Of a DNA stretch of 64,000 nt, positions 62,883 to 64,000 are shown piece by piece (position 1 is the first letter of the stretch; each line of letters opens with the position of its first letter). A program made the translations under genes and the position numbers. The notes below the pieces were generated by a model. It was not told where the DNA came from. It did no database searches and saw nothing but the letters and a program-made list of their open reading frames with translations. The DNA lies in the NCBI GenBank assembly GCA_902779675.1, contig CACZCK010000007.1, positions 33,139 through 97,138 on the forward strand. The letters are read 5' to 3'. This DNA comes from an uncultured Coriobacteriaceae bacterium. Its GTDB lineage: Bacteria; Actinomycetota; Coriobacteriia; Coriobacteriales; Atopobiaceae.

Positions 62883-64000
62883 ATGAAGGTAGGCAAGTAC
62901 GCACGCAGCGTGTCCATCGTGGGCGTCGGCTGCACCCCGTTCACCAACTTCGAGGACCATCCCGAGACCAAGGGCATGAGTGAGGGCGAGGCCTTCGGCT
63001 ACGCCGCCCTCGAGGCCATCGCCGATGCCGGGCTCGAGCCGCGCGACATCCAATACTTCTACCATGGTTCCGCCAACCCCTTCATGATCGGCGACTCGCT
63101 GACCCCCAACATGCAGGTGGCCGACTGGTTTGGCACCCGTGGCATTGGCTCCGTGCACCATTCCGAGGCCTGCTGCACCGGCTATGTGGCCATGCAGGAG
63201 GCCGCCATGGCCATCGCCTCCGGCGAGTTCGACATCGTCCTCTCCGGCGCCGTCGACCTGGCCGCGAGCCTGCCCGTCGTGGGTGCCCCCGGCTGCTTCC
63301 GCCGCGACTTCCCGCTCGAGGAGATGCTCCCCTCCATCCCCATGGTCTACGACCGCGCCTACGGCCGTCCGCTGGACTCCGCCTTTGGCATCAGCTTCGA
63401 CAACTGGATCAACGAGTACCGCTGGACCTACGGCCTGACCGACAAGAACATCGACGATGCCCTCAACGGTGTCGCCAAGAGCCTGCGCCGCGCTTCCGTG
63501 CTCAACCCCCTGGGCTTCTATGACGCCGACTTCGACCAGGTTGCGGCTGCCCAGGGCCTCGACGGCGCCGACGCCTTCCTGACCTCCATGTTCAACCCCA
63601 AGGTCACCCAGTACCTGCGCGTCACCGGCTTCGAGACCAAGTGCGATGGCGCTGCCGCCATCGTCATGATGCCCACCGAGATGGCCGTCGCCCGTGGCCT
63701 CGACCACAAGGTCATCGACCTGCTGGGTACCGGCTCCGCCGCCTACGAGGGCGCCACCCTGGCCAACGAGAAGACCGGCACCATCCGCGGCACCAAGCAG
63801 GTCTACGAGCTGACCGGCGTCTCCCCGGACGAGATCGACCTGCTGTTCATCAACGACTTCTTCATGGCGGGCGACATCGTGGTGCCCGAGGAGGTCGGCT
63901 ACGTGCCGCGCGGCGAGGCCTGGCAGTACGCCATCGACGGCCGCTTCGCCTTTGACGGCGACAAGCCCATCAACACCCACGGTGGCCGCTGCAACTTCGG
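62883..64000 (+). CDS. Thiolase-family acyltransferase (3' end outside window)
   Basis: 372 codons from ATG 62883, open to the window edge. It resembles the SCP-x/archaeal thiolase and DAPG-type acyltransferase branch: nucleophile Cys97 in HHSEACCTGYVAMQEA, the ASGEFDIVLSGAVDL strand, and PINTHGGRCNFG near the end, where the second active-site region begins. It would transfer or condense acyl groups. Members usually need a small DUF35 partner, which would lie beyond the window. GGAAGGAG precedes the ATG. Together with the carrier protein it suggests acyl transfer rather than simple beta-oxidation. Confidence 0.9.
   Translation, partial: MKVGKYARSVSIVGVGCTPFTNFEDHPETKGMSEGEAFGYAALEAIADAGLEPRDIQYFYHGSANPFMIGDSLTPNMQVADWFGTRGIGSVHHSEACCTGYVAMQEAAMAIASGEFDIVLSGAVDLAASLPVVGAPGCFRRDFPLEEMLPSIPMVYDRAYGRPLDSAFGISFDNWINEYRWTYGLTDKNIDDALNGVAKSLRRASVLNPLGFYDADFDQVAAAQGLDGADAFLTSMFNPKVTQYLRVTGFETKCDGAAAIVMMPTEMAVARGLDHKVIDLLGTGSAAYEGATLANEKTGTIRGTKQVYELTGVSPDEIDLLFINDFFMAGDIVVPEEVGYVPRGEAWQYAIDGRFAFDGDKPINTHGGRCNF

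Overview
The window is GC-rich, densely coded chromosomal DNA with short intergenic gaps, ATG or GTG starts behind GGAGG-type ribosome sites, and many hairpin terminators. Protein style and gene content (many PTS-linked GH1 enzymes, ferredoxin-tailed aldo/keto reductases, Gfo/Idh oxidoreductases, a PucR regulator) suggest an anaerobic, saccharolytic actinobacterium of the Coriobacteriia, perhaps Olsenella/Atopobiaceae-like. That placement is inferred from overall character, not from a marker gene. I saw no rRNA, tRNA, CRISPR array, prophage or intact transposase.

Layout. 0-3.2 kb: an edge-truncated AbiEi/DUF559-like gene behind a pair of palindromes, then an EcsC-HAD-HAD operon on the minus strand. 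3.4-5.2 kb: a ferredoxin-type aldo/keto reductase and a GNAT acetyltransferase. 5.3-12 kb: a sugar locus with RpiB, a ribulose/allulose-phosphate epimerase, a LacI regulator, two Gfo/Idh oxidoreductases and a GH1 enzyme; a 12-base operator-like word is shared by the epimerase/LacI gap and the GH1 promoter. 12-17 kb: a GltD-like oxidoreductase, a flavodoxin/SCP2-like/membrane fusion, an MBL-fold hydrolase and an aldo/keto reductase. 17-26 kb: a tandem GNAT, a DUF218 protein, a GH1 remnant, a nitrilase coupled to a YczE-like membrane protein, an amidohydrolase, a GH1 enzyme, a MATE exporter and a nitroreductase. 26-35.5 kb: a broken AraC gene, a GH78 rhamnosidase - PTS EIIBC - AlsK-like ROK kinase operon, AraC regulator, esterase, and HxlR/DsbA remnants. 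35.5-38.4 kb: a RES-domain protein, a TauE/SafE permease and a LysR regulator. 38.4-45 kb: an RpiR regulator, a cellobiose-type EIIC, a GH1 enzyme, an aldo/keto reductase and a frameshifted GH1 gene, with a shared 15-base putative operator. 45-50.5 kb: a second copy of the palindrome pair, AEC transporter, RhuM-Fic/Doc protein, degenerate DNA, MgtC and GH1. 50.6-57.2 kb: a ferredoxin aldo/keto reductase, NAD(P)H reductase, NUDIX, methyltransferase, a Gfo/Idh-UPF0303 fusion and a PTS EIIB-ROK fusion. 57.5-64 kb: an acyl carrier protein, an S15/CocE-type hydrolase, a flavodoxin-type reductase, a PucR regulator and a thiolase that runs off the end.

How the parts fit. Much of the window serves uptake (two PTS permeases) and intracellular breakdown of phosphorylated beta-glycosides and rhamnosides. 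Three of the five full-length or frameshifted GH1 genes lack the usual glycone-binding histidine (Lys or Ala instead), and one of these sits beside Gfo/Idh oxidoreductases and allose-type enzymes, pointing to sugars altered at C3. The EIIB-ROK fusion, lacking an obvious ROK ATP-binding loop, looks like a sugar or PTS sensor. The carrier protein/thiolase cluster looks like an uncharacterised acyl-transfer pathway. The interior holds three short non-coding elements with about 30-base inverted ends and several gene remnants, marking it as actively rearranging accessory DNA.
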